Source of the DNA: an uncultured Pseudomonadota bacterium
GTDB lineage: Bacteria; Pseudomonadota; Gammaproteobacteria; Methylococcales; Methylomonadaceae
DNA: 37,143 bases
Assembly (NCBI GenBank): GCA_903876445.1
Contig: CAIQZX010000174.1
Span: 1-37,143, forward strand
Direction of reading: 5' to 3'
Position 1 is the stretch's first letter. The number at the start of each line of letters is the position of its first letter. This document shows, in pieces, positions 1-9,840 of the stretch. Below the pieces are notes generated by a model. That model had not been told where the DNA came from and made no database searches. It saw only the letters and a list, made by a program, of their open reading frames with translations. Both the position numbers and the translations under genes were made by a program.

Positions 1-77
1 CGGGGTGAATGATGATTTTTAATTTCATGATTGAATTGCTCGCATGTTTGCTTCAAAAGCCGAATAACGTAATCTGT

Positions 78-422
78 TCAGTCAATAATCTTTTCAGTCA
101 ATTTACGATAATGCAAAACTAACTTCTCTCTAGTCGAGACAATACCTATCACAAATCCAACAGCTACTGGCAAGCCAGTCATAAATCCAAACCAAAAACT
201 AGCAAAAAGCATCAGCGCTGAGGTTAATAACGTAATTAGAACGCTTATAAATAAAATTCCTCTGGATACTGTTTGCAGTATTATCATAAAAATACCCATT
301 TGCTTATTTATTCCAAACGAATTGGGGCGCAACGACCGCACCCTAATCTCCTCAGCTGGTATCATTCCTATGAATCCCCCTAAAAAAGCTTTAAAAACAA
401 ATAATCCAATCACCTCTGCCAT
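78..422 (-). CDS. Small integral membrane protein of unknown function
   Basis: I do not recognise this 114-residue protein. Three hydrophobic stretches are visible, at about residues 4-21, 44-68 and 70-94. A charged, arginine-containing loop (residues 24-40) separates the first two, and the C-terminal tail is basic. There is no cleavable signal peptide, so it is probably an inner-membrane protein. The start is supported by an AGAGGA ribosome-binding site a few bases upstream of the ATG. It reads in the same direction as the pyruvate dehydrogenase operon but is separated from lpdA by 77 bases containing a hairpin, so it is probably not part of that operon. The real-gene call rests on the good ribosome site and the coherent membrane topology; no function can be given. 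Confidence 0.6.
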   Translation of the reverse strand: MAEVIGLFVFKAFLGGFIGMIPAEEIRVRSLRPNSFGINKQMGIFMIILQTVSRGILFISVLITLLTSALMLFASFWFGFMTGLPVAVGFVIGIVSTREKLVLHYRKLTEKIID

Positions 423-458
423 TTACAATATCCTCTAAAAATTTCGTTACATAATTAA

Positions 459-484
459 AGCCGCATCATAAAAATAACGCGGCT
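459..484 (-). terminator. Hairpin downstream of lpdA
   Basis: AGCCGC and GCGGCT arms (459-464 and 479-484) flank an A/T-rich 14-base loop. On the minus strand the hairpin is followed by a short, interrupted T-rich run. It is placed to end the aceE-aceF-lpdA transcript. The stem is short and the T-tract weak, so the call is moderate. Confidence 0.4.
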
Positions 485-499
485 CACTCCTTCAGAAAA

Positions 500-1903
500 C
501 TAAGCCTTCTTCACATACAAATCCGTAATCGTGCCTTCAATCATTTCAGCGGCAAACGCAAAGGTTTCAGACAACGTCGGATGCGCGTGAATGGTCAAAC
601 TAATGTCTTGCATATCTGCGCCCATTTCCAACGCTAAAACCGCTTCGGCAAGCAATTCCCCTGCATTCGTGCCAACAATTCCCGCACCTAAAATGCGCCC
701 TGTTTCTTTGTCAGCCAAAATTTTGGTCATACCTTCTTTGCGTCCCATACTCAAAGAACGTCCGCTCGCCGCCCAAGGAAACGCGCCTTTTTCGTATTCG
801 ATGCCTTGCGCTTTGGCTTGATTTTCGGTCAAACCCATCCACGCAACTTCGGGGTCGGTGTACGCCACCGATGGAATCGTCAGCGCGTCGAAATACGATT
901 TATGTCCTGCAATCACTTCGGCGGCAACTTTGCCTTCGTGTACCGCTTTATGCGCGAGCATCGGTTGCCCGACAATATCGCCAATCGCAAAAATGTTTGG
1001 AACATTGGTGCGTTGTTGTTTATCAACGGCAATAAAACCGTAATCATCAACCGCTACACCCGCATTTTCAGCACCGATTTTTTTACCATTCGGTCTACGT
1101 CCAACAGCAACTAAAACCGCGTCGAAAATTTCCGATTCAGGCGCACCTTTGCCTTCAAATGACACTTTCAAACCATCGTCTTGCGCTTCAATCGCGCTCA
1201 CTTTGGTTTCAAGCCAGATGTTTTTGTATTGCTTTTTGATTTTGCGGAATAGCGGCGTAACCAAATCTTTGTCACAACCTGGAATAATTTGCTCCATCAA
1301 TTCGACAACGTGAATTTCAGACCCCAGCGCGTGATAAACCGTCGCCATTTCTAGCCCAATAATGCCACCGCCAACAATCAACAGCTTTTTCGGAATAAAC
1401 GGCAACGCTAACGCATCGCTCGAATCCCAAAGGCGTGGGTCGTCGTTGGGGAAAACGGGGATTTCAGTCGCTTGCGAACCAGCGGCAATAATCGCGTTTT
1501 CAAATGTCACAGTTGTATCACCAACAACGAGTGTATTCGCGCCCGTAAAACTGCCGACACCTTGAATCACGGTGACTTTGCGTTGTTTTGCTAACGCACC
1601 AAGTCCGTCATTCAAACCTTTTGTGACACTGGATTTCCAATCGCGGATTTTGTCGATGTCGAGTTCTGGTTTGGCGAATTTCACGCCGAAGTTTTCAGAT
1701 TCTTCGGCTTCGTGAATCGTGTGCGCCAAATGCAAAAGAGCTTTCGACGGAATACAACCGACGTTCAAACACACGCCGCCCAACACAGGATAACGTTCAA
1801 CTAAAACAACATTTTTACCCAAATCCGCCGCGCGAAACGCCGCCGTATAACCACCAGGCCCGCCGCCTAAAACGAGAACTTCTGTTTGTAAATTTTCGCT
1901 CAT
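500..1903 (-). CDS. lpdA: Dihydrolipoyl dehydrogenase (E3)
   Basis: This FAD-dependent flavoprotein reoxidises dihydrolipoamide on E2 and passes electrons to NAD+. At 467 residues it has the normal family length. The FAD-binding GGGPGG is at residues 13-18. The redox-active disulfide motif GGVCLNVGC gives Cys45 and Cys50. A second nucleotide-binding glycine motif (GGGIIGLE) lies near residue 178, and the C-terminal HAHPTLSE carries the catalytic His and Glu. A strong AAGGAGAG ribosome site precedes the ATG. It is the last gene of aceE-aceF-lpdA, starting 10 bases after aceF, so it most likely serves pyruvate dehydrogenase, though the same enzyme may be shared with other 2-oxoacid complexes. 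Confidence 0.96.
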   Translation of the reverse strand: MSENLQTEVLVLGGGPGGYTAAFRAADLGKNVVLVERYPVLGGVCLNVGCIPSKALLHLAHTIHEAEESENFGVKFAKPELDIDKIRDWKSSVTKGLNDGLGALAKQRKVTVIQGVGSFTGANTLVVGDTTVTFENAIIAAGSQATEIPVFPNDDPRLWDSSDALALPFIPKKLLIVGGGIIGLEMATVYHALGSEIHVVELMEQIIPGCDKDLVTPLFRKIKKQYKNIWLETKVSAIEAQDDGLKVSFEGKGAPESEIFDAVLVAVGRRPNGKKIGAENAGVAVDDYGFIAVDKQQRTNVPNIFAIGDIVGQPMLAHKAVHEGKVAAEVIAGHKSYFDALTIPSVAYTDPEVAWMGLTENQAKAQGIEYEKGAFPWAASGRSLSMGRKEGMTKILADKETGRILGAGIVGTNAGELLAEAVLALEMGADMQDISLTIHAHPTLSETFAFAAEMIEGTITDLYVKKA

Positions 1904-1913
1904 GATTCTCTCC

Positions 1914-3200
1914 TTAAACGAGCAAACGACGCACGTCGCTTAAATAGTATTTCAACGCTTCCATAAACCGTGCGCCTTCTGCACCGTCAATCACGCGGTG
2001 GTCGTAAGTTAAATCAAGCGGCAACATCAAACGCGGTTCAAATTCTTTGCCATTCCAAATGGGTTGAATCGTTGATTTTGTTACGCCTAAAATCGCTACT
2101 TCGGGTGCATTAACGATTGGAGTGAACGCTTTGCCGCCAATGCCGCCCAAACTTGAAATACTCATACAACCGCCTTGCATATCGCCTGCGCTTAATTTTC
2201 CAGCGCGTGCTTTTTCGCTTTTTTCGCCAAGTTCAGCGGCTAATTGTTTAAGCGATTTATTTGGAATATCACGCAAAACAGGCACAACCAAACCATTCGG
2301 CGTATCAACCGCGATGCCGATGTTTAAGTATTTTTTGAAAATCAAACTTTCGCCATCACTTGAAAGCGAAGAATTGAAACGCGGGAATTGTTGCATCGCG
2401 GCGGCTAACGCTTTGATGATGAACAACAAGCCCGTGAATTTCACGTCAACGTTTTTCTGCGAATTGAGCGACACACGAAACTCTTCCATTTCGGTAATAT
2501 CGACTTCATCGTGATACGTCACCATCGGCAAATTGAGCCAAACGCTGGTCATGTGCTGACCTGTGAGTTTGTTAATTTTGCTTAAAGGTTGCGTTTCGAT
2601 TTCGCCAAAAACAGAAAAATCAGGCACGGCAATTTTCGGCAACGTCGAACCACCTTTGACGGTAATGCCTTCGGTCAACGCTTTTTTGACATACGATTTC
2701 ACGTCGTCTTTTAAAATCCGACCTTTGCGACCATTGCCTTGTGAAATTTGCGAAATATCAACGCCGAGTTCACGCGCAAATAAACGAATTGCTGGTGAAG
2801 CGTGCGCTTTGCCTTTTGAAACGATTGGCGCAGATACTTCAACAGGTGCAGGTGCGGCAGGTTTTGGCGCAGGTGCAACTTCAACCGCTTTCACTTCTTC
2901 AACGACTGGCGCGGGAGCAAGTTTCGATTCAGCAACAGGCGCAGGTGCAGCAGCTTCATCACTGACTAAAACCGTGATAATCAATGAACCTTCGTTCACT
3001 TTATCGCCCACTTTTAAATGCACTTGCTGAACCGTTCCCGCCGCAGACGACGGAACATCCATACTTGCTTTATCGGTTTCGAGTGTAATCAAGGTTTGGT
3101 CAACCGTAATCACATCGCCCGTTTGCACTTCAACCGCGACAACATCTACATCATGCACGTTGCCAATATCGGGAACTTTAATTTCAATTGTTGTACTCAT
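1914..3200 (-). CDS. aceF: Pyruvate dehydrogenase E2, dihydrolipoyllysine acetyltransferase
   Basis: This is the core of the pyruvate dehydrogenase complex and transfers the acetyl group from lipoamide to CoA. Domains in order: one lipoyl domain (about residues 1-78) with the lipoylated lysine in ETDKASMD (Lys44); an Ala/Pro-rich mobile linker (about 80-130); a peripheral-subunit-binding domain (about 133-170, ASPAIRLFARELG); and the catalytic domain ending in DHRVIDGAEG, with the active-site His near residue 400. At 428 residues it is much shorter than the E. coli enzyme because it has one lipoyl domain rather than three. AAGGAAGGAACC provides a strong ribosome site. It lies 10 bases after aceE and 10 before lpdA, so the three genes form one operon. 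Confidence 0.95.
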   Translation of the reverse strand: MSTTIEIKVPDIGNVHDVDVVAVEVQTGDVITVDQTLITLETDKASMDVPSSAAGTVQQVHLKVGDKVNEGSLIITVLVSDEAAAPAPVAESKLAPAPVVEEVKAVEVAPAPKPAAPAPVEVSAPIVSKGKAHASPAIRLFARELGVDISQISQGNGRKGRILKDDVKSYVKKALTEGITVKGGSTLPKIAVPDFSVFGEIETQPLSKINKLTGQHMTSVWLNLPMVTYHDEVDITEMEEFRVSLNSQKNVDVKFTGLLFIIKALAAAMQQFPRFNSSLSSDGESLIFKKYLNIGIAVDTPNGLVVPVLRDIPNKSLKQLAAELGEKSEKARAGKLSAGDMQGGCMSISSLGGIGGKAFTPIVNAPEVAILGVTKSTIQPIWNGKEFEPRLMLPLDLTYDHRVIDGAEGARFMEALKYYLSDVRRLLV

Positions 3201-3210
3201 GGTTCCTTCC

Positions 3211-5883
3211 TTATTTCAACCAAGGGGCTTTAACATCAGCGTCGATACCGTATTTCGCAATCGCCACTTCGACTTTGCCGAGTTCAAATTGTCCGTTATC
3301 TGCCAAATTTTTCAGCGCGGCAATGGTGATGTGATAACGGTCAACTTCAAAGAATCGGCGTAAATGTTCGCGGGTGTCAGAACGCCCGAAACCATCTGTG
3401 CCTAAAACGGTGTAAGGAGCTTTGATTTCACTACGAATTTGTTCGGCGAAAGCACGGATGTAATCCGTTGCGGCAATCACAGGCACGTTTGCGTTAGGTA
3501 ATAATTTGCTGACGTGTGATTGATGTGCTTTTTCAGTTGGATGCAGACGATTCCACCGTTCACACGTTTGCGCGTCACGCGCCAATTCGGTGAAACTTGG
3601 GCAACTCCATAAATCGGATTCCACGCCCCAATCGTTGCGTAATAATTCAGCTGCAAAAACCGCTTCACGGAAAATTGCACCAGAACCTAATAAATTCACT
3701 TTCAATTTTGCCGCTTGGTCGCCTTGTTTGAAGCAATACATCCCTTTCAAAATGTCTTGCTCAATACCTTGTGGCATCGCTGGGTGCGTGTAATTGTCGT
3801 TCATTACGGTTAAGTAATAAAAAACGTCTTCTTGTTCTGCGTACATTCGACGCAAACCGTCTTGAATAATCACCGCCACTTCATACGCATACGTTGGGTC
3901 GTAAGAAATACAATTTGGAACGGTTGCAGACATTAAATGACTGTGACCATCTTCGTGTTGCAAACCTTCACCGTTCAAGGTTGTACGACCTGCTGTGCCA
4001 CCTAATAAGAAACCGCGTGTACGTTGGTCTGCCGCCGCCCAAATCAAATCGCCAACCCGTTGAAAACCAAACATAGAATAGAAAATATAGAACGGAATCA
4101 TTGGCATATTATGGGTTGAATAAGACGTTCCCGCTGCAATCCAATCCGCTAAACCGCCTGCTTCGTTGATGCCTTCTTGTAAAACTTGACCGTGTTTATC
4201 TTCTTTGTAGAACATCAACTGGTCAGCATCTTGAGGTGTGTAAAGCTGTCCAACTTGTGACCAAATGCCGAGCTGACGGAACATACCTTCCATACCGAAA
4301 GTACGCGATTCATCTGGTACAATAGGTACAATCCGCTTACCAATCGTTTTGTCTTTTACCAAAATGTTCAAAATCCGCACAAACGCCATTGTGGTTGAGG
4401 CTTCTTTGTCATTCGCTTCAAGCAAGGCTTTGAAATCGGTTAAAGTTGGAACAGGCAGCGCGTCAGATTTTGGACGACGTGCTGGCAAATAACCACCCAA
4501 AGCGGCGCGGCGTTCGCGCATATAAGTGAGTTCTTTTGAACCTTCTGAGAATGTAATGTACGGTAAGTCGTGTAATTCTTCGTCTGTTACAGGTAAATCA
4601 TATAAATCACGCAAATGTTTTAAATCACCATCACTCATTTTTTTCTGTTGATGCGAGGTATTTTGCGCTTCGCCCGATGATCCCATGCCATAACCTTTAA
4701 TAGTTTTAGCAAGAATTACGGTTGGTTGACCTTTATGATTAGCCGCTGTTTGGAAGGCAGAGAAAATTTTGGACGGATCGTGTCCACCACGATTCAAACT
4801 CCAAATATCTTTATCAGACCAATCGGCGACCATTGCTTTCAATTCTGGGGTATTAAAGAAATGTTCACGCACATACGCGCCATCTTTAGCTTTGAAAGTT
4901 TGGAAATCCCCATCGACACATTCCATCATTCGTGCCGCTAAAATACCGTCTTTATCGCGTGCTAATAAACTGTCCCAACGATTGCCCCAGACGAGTTTAA
5001 TTACATTCCAACCTGCGCCACGGAATTCGCTTTCGAGTTCTTGAATGATTTTGCCATTACCACGAACTGGACCATCAAGGCGTTGCAAGTTGCAATTCAC
5101 CACAAAAATCAAATTATCTAAATGTTCACGTCCCGCCATACCAATTGCGCCGAGTGATTCAGGTTCGTCGGTTTCGCCGTCACCTAAAAATGCCCACACT
5201 TTACGTCCGTCTGTATTTGCCAAACCACGATCACGCAAATAACGCATGAAACGCGCTTGATAAATTGCACAAATAGGACCTAAGCCCATAGAAACTGTTG
5301 GGAATTGCCAGAATTCAGGCATCAGCCAAGGGTGCGGATACGATGACAAACCGTTACCACCGACTTCTTGGCGGAAATTATCCATTTGTTCATGTGTAAA
5401 ACGTCCGAGTAAAAATGCGCGAGCATATTCGCCTGGTGAAGAATGCCCTTGCGTGTAAATTAAATCGCCACCGTGTTTTTCAGAAGGTGCGTGCCAGAAA
5501 TGGTTATAACCCACATCATATAAAGTCGCGGCAGAAGCAAAACTCGCAATGTGTCCACCGACATTCGTATCTTTGTTGGCGCGTAAAACCATCATCATTG
5601 CATTCCAGCGAACATACGAACGAATCCGATGTTCAAGCGTCGCATCACCAGGGAATTGCAATTGTCTATCGACGGGAATGGTATTCAAATACGCGGTATT
5701 TGCACTAAAAGGTACGTCAAATCCTGCGTGGCGTGTTACCGCAACCAATCGTTCAATTAAAAAATGGGCGCGTTCGCTGCCTTCATTTTCCAAAACGGAT
5801 TGCAACGCTTCAATCCATTCTTGAGTTTCCGCAGGATCAACGTCATTTTGACCCGTAATATCTGAAAAAAAAGTGCTACTCAT
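3211..5883 (-). CDS. aceE: Pyruvate dehydrogenase E1, homodimeric type
   Basis: This thiamine-diphosphate enzyme decarboxylates pyruvate and acetylates the lipoyl group of E2. At 890 residues it matches the homodimeric (AceE-type) E1 of gammaproteobacteria rather than the alpha/beta type. The thiamine-diphosphate motif is clear: GDGETDEPES followed by the NLIFVVNCNLQRLDGP segment. Typical AceE blocks such as WNAMMMVLRAN, GHISSFASAATLY-like (here GGHIASFASAATLY) and VPIVPDESRTFGMEG are also present. It is the first gene of aceE-aceF-lpdA. AGGA lies eight bases or so before the ATG. No pdhR-type regulator gene is adjacent, and I could not identify a convincing promoter or operator in the upstream gap. 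Confidence 0.97.
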   Translation of the reverse strand: MSSTFFSDITGQNDVDPAETQEWIEALQSVLENEGSERAHFLIERLVAVTRHAGFDVPFSANTAYLNTIPVDRQLQFPGDATLEHRIRSYVRWNAMMMVLRANKDTNVGGHIASFASAATLYDVGYNHFWHAPSEKHGGDLIYTQGHSSPGEYARAFLLGRFTHEQMDNFRQEVGGNGLSSYPHPWLMPEFWQFPTVSMGLGPICAIYQARFMRYLRDRGLANTDGRKVWAFLGDGETDEPESLGAIGMAGREHLDNLIFVVNCNLQRLDGPVRGNGKIIQELESEFRGAGWNVIKLVWGNRWDSLLARDKDGILAARMMECVDGDFQTFKAKDGAYVREHFFNTPELKAMVADWSDKDIWSLNRGGHDPSKIFSAFQTAANHKGQPTVILAKTIKGYGMGSSGEAQNTSHQQKKMSDGDLKHLRDLYDLPVTDEELHDLPYITFSEGSKELTYMRERRAALGGYLPARRPKSDALPVPTLTDFKALLEANDKEASTTMAFVRILNILVKDKTIGKRIVPIVPDESRTFGMEGMFRQLGIWSQVGQLYTPQDADQLMFYKEDKHGQVLQEGINEAGGLADWIAAGTSYSTHNMPMIPFYIFYSMFGFQRVGDLIWAAADQRTRGFLLGGTAGRTTLNGEGLQHEDGHSHLMSATVPNCISYDPTYAYEVAVIIQDGLRRMYAEQEDVFYYLTVMNDNYTHPAMPQGIEQDILKGMYCFKQGDQAAKLKVNLLGSGAIFREAVFAAELLRNDWGVESDLWSCPSFTELARDAQTCERWNRLHPTEKAHQSHVSKLLPNANVPVIAATDYIRAFAEQIRSEIKAPYTVLGTDGFGRSDTREHLRRFFEVDRYHITIAALKNLADNGQFELGKVEVAIAKYGIDADVKAPWLK

Positions 5884-6230
5884 AAAGTAATCCTAAAATT
5901 TGTGAAAAGAGAAATTTTAAAGCATTAAAAACACACAAAACCGTATAACACGCGGGTTTTAAGTAGTATATACAAATCGGTGTAGACTGGCATCCGCTTT
6001 TATGTGTAATGCTTTGGATTTGTATACCAACATGGCTTTATAGCTCTATTACTAATTTTGTGCCATTAGATTGGACGATATTGTGTGTTTCCGATATACT
6101 TAGCAAGCATCACAGCCCGTGGTGTACTCCAAATAAATCATTTCAAATAAATACCCCTTTAATTTTTCTTTCTATTCCACGTTTCGAAATTTAATTCTTA
6201 ACGCTATCCTTTTCTTTTGAGCTGTCTTTT
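5884..6230. other. Divergent intergenic region between aceE and rho
   Basis: These 347 bases lie between two divergently read genes. The rho side contains a good sigma-70 promoter (listed separately). The aceE side is A/T-rich with several TATA-like boxes but no pair I trust. No ATG lies between the proposed rho transcription start and the rho ATG, so there is no rhoL-like leader peptide. A 61-codon ORF at 6009-6194 begins upstream of the promoter and has no ribosome site; I do not call it. Confidence 0.5.
6071..6100 (+). promoter_or_regulatory. Sigma-70 promoter for rho
   Basis: TTGGAC (6071-6076) and TATACT (6095-6100) are separated by 18 bases and lie about 130 bases before the rho ATG. 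The implied leader of over 100 bases fits the known tendency of rho genes to be autoregulated through a long leader, but autoregulation itself is not visible in the sequence. Confidence 0.55.
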
Positions 6231-7487
6231 ATGAATCTTACCGAATTAAAACTAAAACAAATCAGTGAAGTTATCGAAATCGCCGAATCTCTCGGACTTG
6301 AAAATGTCGCACGATCCCGCAAACAGGATTTGATTTTTGCTATTTTGAAAAAACAGGCTAAAGCAGGCGACGATATTTCTGGTGACGGTGTATTGGAGAT
6401 TTTAGCTGATGGTTTTGGTTTCCTCCGCACACCAGGATGTTCTTATCTTGCGGGACCAGACGATATTTATGTTTCACCCAGCCAAATTCGCCGTTTTTCA
6501 TTGAAAACGGGCGACACGATTACAGGCAAAATTCGTCCACCGAAAGACAATGAACGTTATTTTGCGATGCTAAAAGTGGATCAAATCAATTTTGAACCAC
6601 CTGAAAATACGAAAAACAAAATTACTTTTTCCAATTTGACTCCTTTATTCGCACACCAACGCTTTGTTTTAGAACAAGGAAATGGTACAAGCGAAGACCT
6701 AACCGGACGAATTATCGATTTGATTGCGCCGATTGGTAAAGGGCAACGCGGATTGATTGTTTCGCCGCCAAAAGCCGGTAAAACCATGATTTTACAAAGT
6801 TTGGCGCAAGCAATTGCTGAACGAAATCCGGAGTGTTATTTGATTGTGTTACTTATCGACGAACGTCCGGAAGAGGTAACGGAAATGGAACGCTGTGTAA
6901 AAGGCGAGGTGATTTCGAGTACCTTCGACGAACCTGCAACGCGCCATGTTCAAGTTGCAGAAATGGTAATTGAAAAAGCGCGTCGCTTGGTTGAGCATAA
7001 GCATGATGTTGTTATTTTGCTTGATTCAATTACTCGTTTAGCGCGTGCTTATAATACTGTTGTGCCGTCGTCAGGGAAAATCTTGACGGGTGGTGTCGAT
7101 GCGAACGCACTTGAAAAACCAAAACGTTTCTTTGGAGCGGCGCGAAATATCGAAGAAGGCGGCAGTTTAACGATTATTGCTACAGCGTTAATCGATACCG
7201 GATCAAAAATGGATGACGTAATTTTTGAAGAATTCAAAGGTACGGGCAACATGGAATTGCATTTGGATAGAAAAATTGCTGAAAAACGTGTTTATCCTGC
7301 GATTAACATTAGTCGTTCTGGAACACGTCGTGAGGAGTATTTAGTTGATCCCGATACATTGCAAAAAACATGGATTTTACGAAAAATTCTCCAACCAATG
7401 GACGAAACCGCTGCATCAGAATTTTTAATTGGTAAATTAAAAGATTTTAAAACTAATAGTGAATTCTTTGATTCAATGAAACGCTAA
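6231..7487 (+). CDS. rho: Transcription termination factor Rho
   Basis: This is the hexameric RNA-dependent ATPase that terminates transcription of untranslated RNA. At 418 residues it is almost the same length as the E. coli protein. The N-terminal Rho_N helical domain starts at [10 protein letters not shown]. The RNA-binding cold-shock-like fold includes DGFGFLR and [18 protein letters not shown]. The Walker A motif SPPKAGKT is at about residues 178-185, followed by Walker [16 protein letters not shown] and the Q-loop/R-loop region. There is no insertion of the kind seen in actinobacterial Rho. The ribosome site is weak. The gene stands alone between divergent aceE and convergent corB, and its stop codon lies inside a perfect hairpin. 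Confidence 0.98.
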   Translation: MNLTELKLKQISEVIEIAESLGLENVARSRKQDLIFAILKKQAKAGDDISGDGVLEILADGFGFLRTPGCSYLAGPDDIYVSPSQIRRFSLKTGDTITGKIRPPKDNERYFAMLKVDQINFEPPENTKNKITFSNLTPLFAHQRFVLEQGNGTSEDLTGRIIDLIAPIGKGQRGLIVSPPKAGKTMILQSLAQAIAERNPECYLIVLLIDERPEEVTEMERCVKGEVISSTFDEPATRHVQVAEMVIEKARRLVEHKHDVVILLDSITRLARAYNTVVPSSGKILTGGVDANALEKPKRFFGAARNIEEGGSLTIIATALIDTGSKMDDVIFEEFKGTGNMELHLDRKIAEKRVYPAINISRSGTRREEYLVDPDTLQKTWILRKILQPMDETAASEFLIGKLKDFKTNSEFFDSMKR

Positions 7488-7500
7488 AATTTAGCGTTTC
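7478..7500 (+). repeat. Perfect palindrome over the rho stop codon
   Basis: GAAACGCTAAA (7478-7488) and TTTAGCGTTTC (7490-7500) are exact inverted copies separated by one base, with the rho stop codon inside the left arm. There is no T-tract after it, so it is more likely a 3'-end stabilising or processing hairpin than an intrinsic terminator. Confidence 0.5.
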
Positions 7501-7540
7501 CTAATGCAACAAAACTATTCAACACAATAAAATTGAATGA

Positions 7541-7585
7541 ACTACCAACGACTAAATCGTTATTGCGATTTCAGAAGTTGGTAGT
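7541..7585. terminator. Nested stem-loop between convergent rho and corB
   Basis: ACTACCAAC (7541-7549) pairs with GTTGGTAGT (7577-7585). An inner stem AAATCG/CGATTT (7554-7559, 7566-7571) sits between them. Its position between two convergent genes suggests a transcript-end structure for both strands. No uninterrupted T-run follows on either side, so termination is uncertain. Confidence 0.4.
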
Positions 7586-7595
7586 CGCAAAAGGT

Positions 7596-9743
7596 TTATT
7601 TTTGTTCTACATAATTTTCAAACGGCTGCAACGCACCTAAGTTTGCATCACGCCCATTTTTTCCCACGGCAGGTAATTGCAAGAATAAGTCTTGCGCTTG
7701 CTTCGCATTTTTCGCACTTGTATTCAACGTATGTCCATGTGGAATGTTAATTTGTGGGTGATCAAAGGGCGCGCGTTCCCAGCGAACACGTTCATCCGTC
7801 AATGATTTTAAAAACGCGACTAAATCGGCTTTTTCAGTTTCAGTAATCGATTGTGGAAATACAACGGTTGCAAAATGCGCGGCGTTTTTAAAGTTTCCCC
7901 CTCGGAAATAAAAATCAACCACTTGTTCCAACGTTAACAAACTTCCGTTGTGCATATAGGGTCCGGTCAATTCAACATTTCGAAGCGATGGCACTTTGAA
8001 TGCGCCTTTCGTGGCCAAAAACGCTCGCCCTTGATTAACTTTTTTCAGTTCTGTTTGTAATGCGGATAATGTTGGAATTTGTGCATATTCTTTCGTATCA
8101 CCGCAATCTCCCGTAATGTAAGGATCATCAAGCAATTCATAGTATTTGAAATCGCCAATGAATGGATTGTCAAAGTCGCAAGAATTGACAATTATCTGGT
8201 CAACCAACGGTTTACCGGTTAAGATTTTTTGGAAATACTGTTCACTAAATGACAGCGGATTTCCGAACGGGTCTTTATCACCGACACCTAAATCATTATC
8301 TTCGGGGGTGACACTTGTATTGAAATAACCTTCATCCATGACAGCTTGTGCCACGCCATTTCCATCAAATGCGCCGTTTAATGTTTTTCGATTGACTAAA
8401 CGTAACGAAGCAAAAGAATTGTTTGGTGTATAAACATCGGGATGCGCCGCCGCAGAAAGCGTTGGCCCTCTGTGACAAATTGCACAATGGGCATTAAGAA
8501 AAACCGTTAAACCATTTTTTTGATGTTCATTTAAGCCTTCTGGCATTTGGGGGTAAGTGCCTTTTATGCGTGGTGTATCAAATGGTGTTTGATCCGAAAC
8601 AAGAGTTTGTTGATACGACTGTAATGCTAATCCAAAGAAAAACGAAAAGTTCGCCTCCATTTGGTTATAAGGCATTGCGTTTGCGGCTTTTGGTTTGCCA
8701 AAATTTCCTAAGCCCGCCCAATAACGTGAATCAAATGCCGTTTTAACCAATTCTTCATAAGTCGTTGTTAAGCCTTTTCCGGATTTATCTCGCAAACCCG
8801 CTAACACGCTGTCTTGAACATGAATATCTTGTGTAGAGAGTGGTTTGCGTGAAAGTAATTTTCGTCCCACATCAGGAAAAAGACGCTGCGTACATGACAT
8901 TTCAGAATCATTTAACGGTGGCGCGACCGCTTGTGAAGCAAGCGACGCATTTTCTAAACGTATTTTTTGTTTAATTGCGTTTTTTCCATCTGATTGAGTA
9001 ACCCAAATGCTTGCATTTGAATCACGCGCACCGAAGGGCGATACTCCGTTGAAGATATTATTTGCACGTCCATCCCAGAAATTACGGTAATTGAAACCCG
9101 CGTTGATAACACTTGGTGTTTGACGAGCTTGAACTTTACGAGTATTTAATGTGCCGGCATGAAAAATAGCATCTTTCACTGAGGCACAATTATCAGAGCG
9201 GCTATCCGTTACATTTTCACCATTTACACGATTTGAAAATACGCCTGCGGAGGCAACAACATCGTCTGATTTAAATAATACCGCAGAATCTTTATCGGCT
9301 GCATTAGCAAGTTGGTAGAAAGGAAAATCACTGGTTTTTAATGTGTAGTTTACGCCCCCTTTTTCATTTGAAGCGGTTTTTTCAAATGTTTTTCCGATTT
9401 TTTGTTTATGTAAAAGTCCAGGTGATAACTGATTTTTTGTGCGAATGTCTGCACCTGCATGAAAATGGCACGACGCACACGCCATATTGCCATCGCTACC
9501 AACGGCTGTATCCCAAAATAAGGCTTTCCCGAGTTGAATGGCGGCTTCTTTATTGATAATAATAGGTGCATCACCATCGAATAAGCCAGGTGTTTGAGGC
9601 ATTGCTACACCTTGTAACGATTGTGGTGTGCTGCCGTGTGCGCTGACTTCACTTGTTAATAACAACGCCAGAAAAAAAATTTCGCACGATAAAGTTAAAA
9701 TACTTAATCGATTGGTTGTTAAACGTCGATGATTACTGCTCAT
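7596..9743 (-). CDS. corB: CorB/SACCP-like di-haem cytochrome c peroxidase (MauG superfamily)
   Basis: This large secreted di-haem c-type cytochrome belongs to the bacterial cytochrome c peroxidase/MauG superfamily. The N-terminal hydrophobic segment (about residues 12-35, ending ...SEVSA) looks like a signal peptide. Two CxxCH haem sites are visible: CASCH at Cys89-His93 and CAICH at Cys420-His424. At 715 residues it is about twice the usual peroxidase length. That fits the family found next to mopE in Methylococcus (surface-associated SACCP) and next to corA in Methylomicrobium album. It lies 97 bases downstream of the corA-like gene on the same strand. By analogy it may be involved in oxidising the CorA tryptophan to kynurenine or in electron transfer at the cell surface; that role is inference. 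Confidence 0.85.
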   Translation of the reverse strand: MSSNHRRLTTNRLSILTLSCEIFFLALLLTSEVSAHGSTPQSLQGVAMPQTPGLFDGDAPIIINKEAAIQLGKALFWDTAVGSDGNMACASCHFHAGADIRTKNQLSPGLLHKQKIGKTFEKTASNEKGGVNYTLKTSDFPFYQLANAADKDSAVLFKSDDVVASAGVFSNRVNGENVTDSRSDNCASVKDAIFHAGTLNTRKVQARQTPSVINAGFNYRNFWDGRANNIFNGVSPFGARDSNASIWVTQSDGKNAIKQKIRLENASLASQAVAPPLNDSEMSCTQRLFPDVGRKLLSRKPLSTQDIHVQDSVLAGLRDKSGKGLTTTYEELVKTAFDSRYWAGLGNFGKPKAANAMPYNQMEANFSFFFGLALQSYQQTLVSDQTPFDTPRIKGTYPQMPEGLNEHQKNGLTVFLNAHCAICHRGPTLSAAAHPDVYTPNNSFASLRLVNRKTLNGAFDGNGVAQAVMDEGYFNTSVTPEDNDLGVGDKDPFGNPLSFSEQYFQKILTGKPLVDQIIVNSCDFDNPFIGDFKYYELLDDPYITGDCGDTKEYAQIPTLSALQTELKKVNQGRAFLATKGAFKVPSLRNVELTGPYMHNGSLLTLEQVVDFYFRGGNFKNAAHFATVVFPQSITETEKADLVAFLKSLTDERVRWERAPFDHPQINIPHGHTLNTSAKNAKQAQDLFLQLPAVGKNGRDANLGALQPFENYVEQK

Positions 9744-9840
9744 GATAAACCTGCTGCTATTGTTTTTTTAAATTCGAAATGCGAGATAAAAACATCTGCC
9801 GTAAAATGCGTCCAAATTACGCGCAGATGTGAGAATTGTG

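Noticed and set aside
2563-3030. 155-codon plus-strand ORF opposite aceF
   Set aside because: It is a shadow of the Ala/Pro-rich linker and lipoyl-domain coding sequence on the other strand; no ribosome site or independent features.
6009-6194. 61-codon plus-strand ORF in the aceE-rho gap
   Set aside because: It begins upstream of the rho promoter, has no ribosome site and its product shows no recognisable features; it is not a plausible rho leader peptide.
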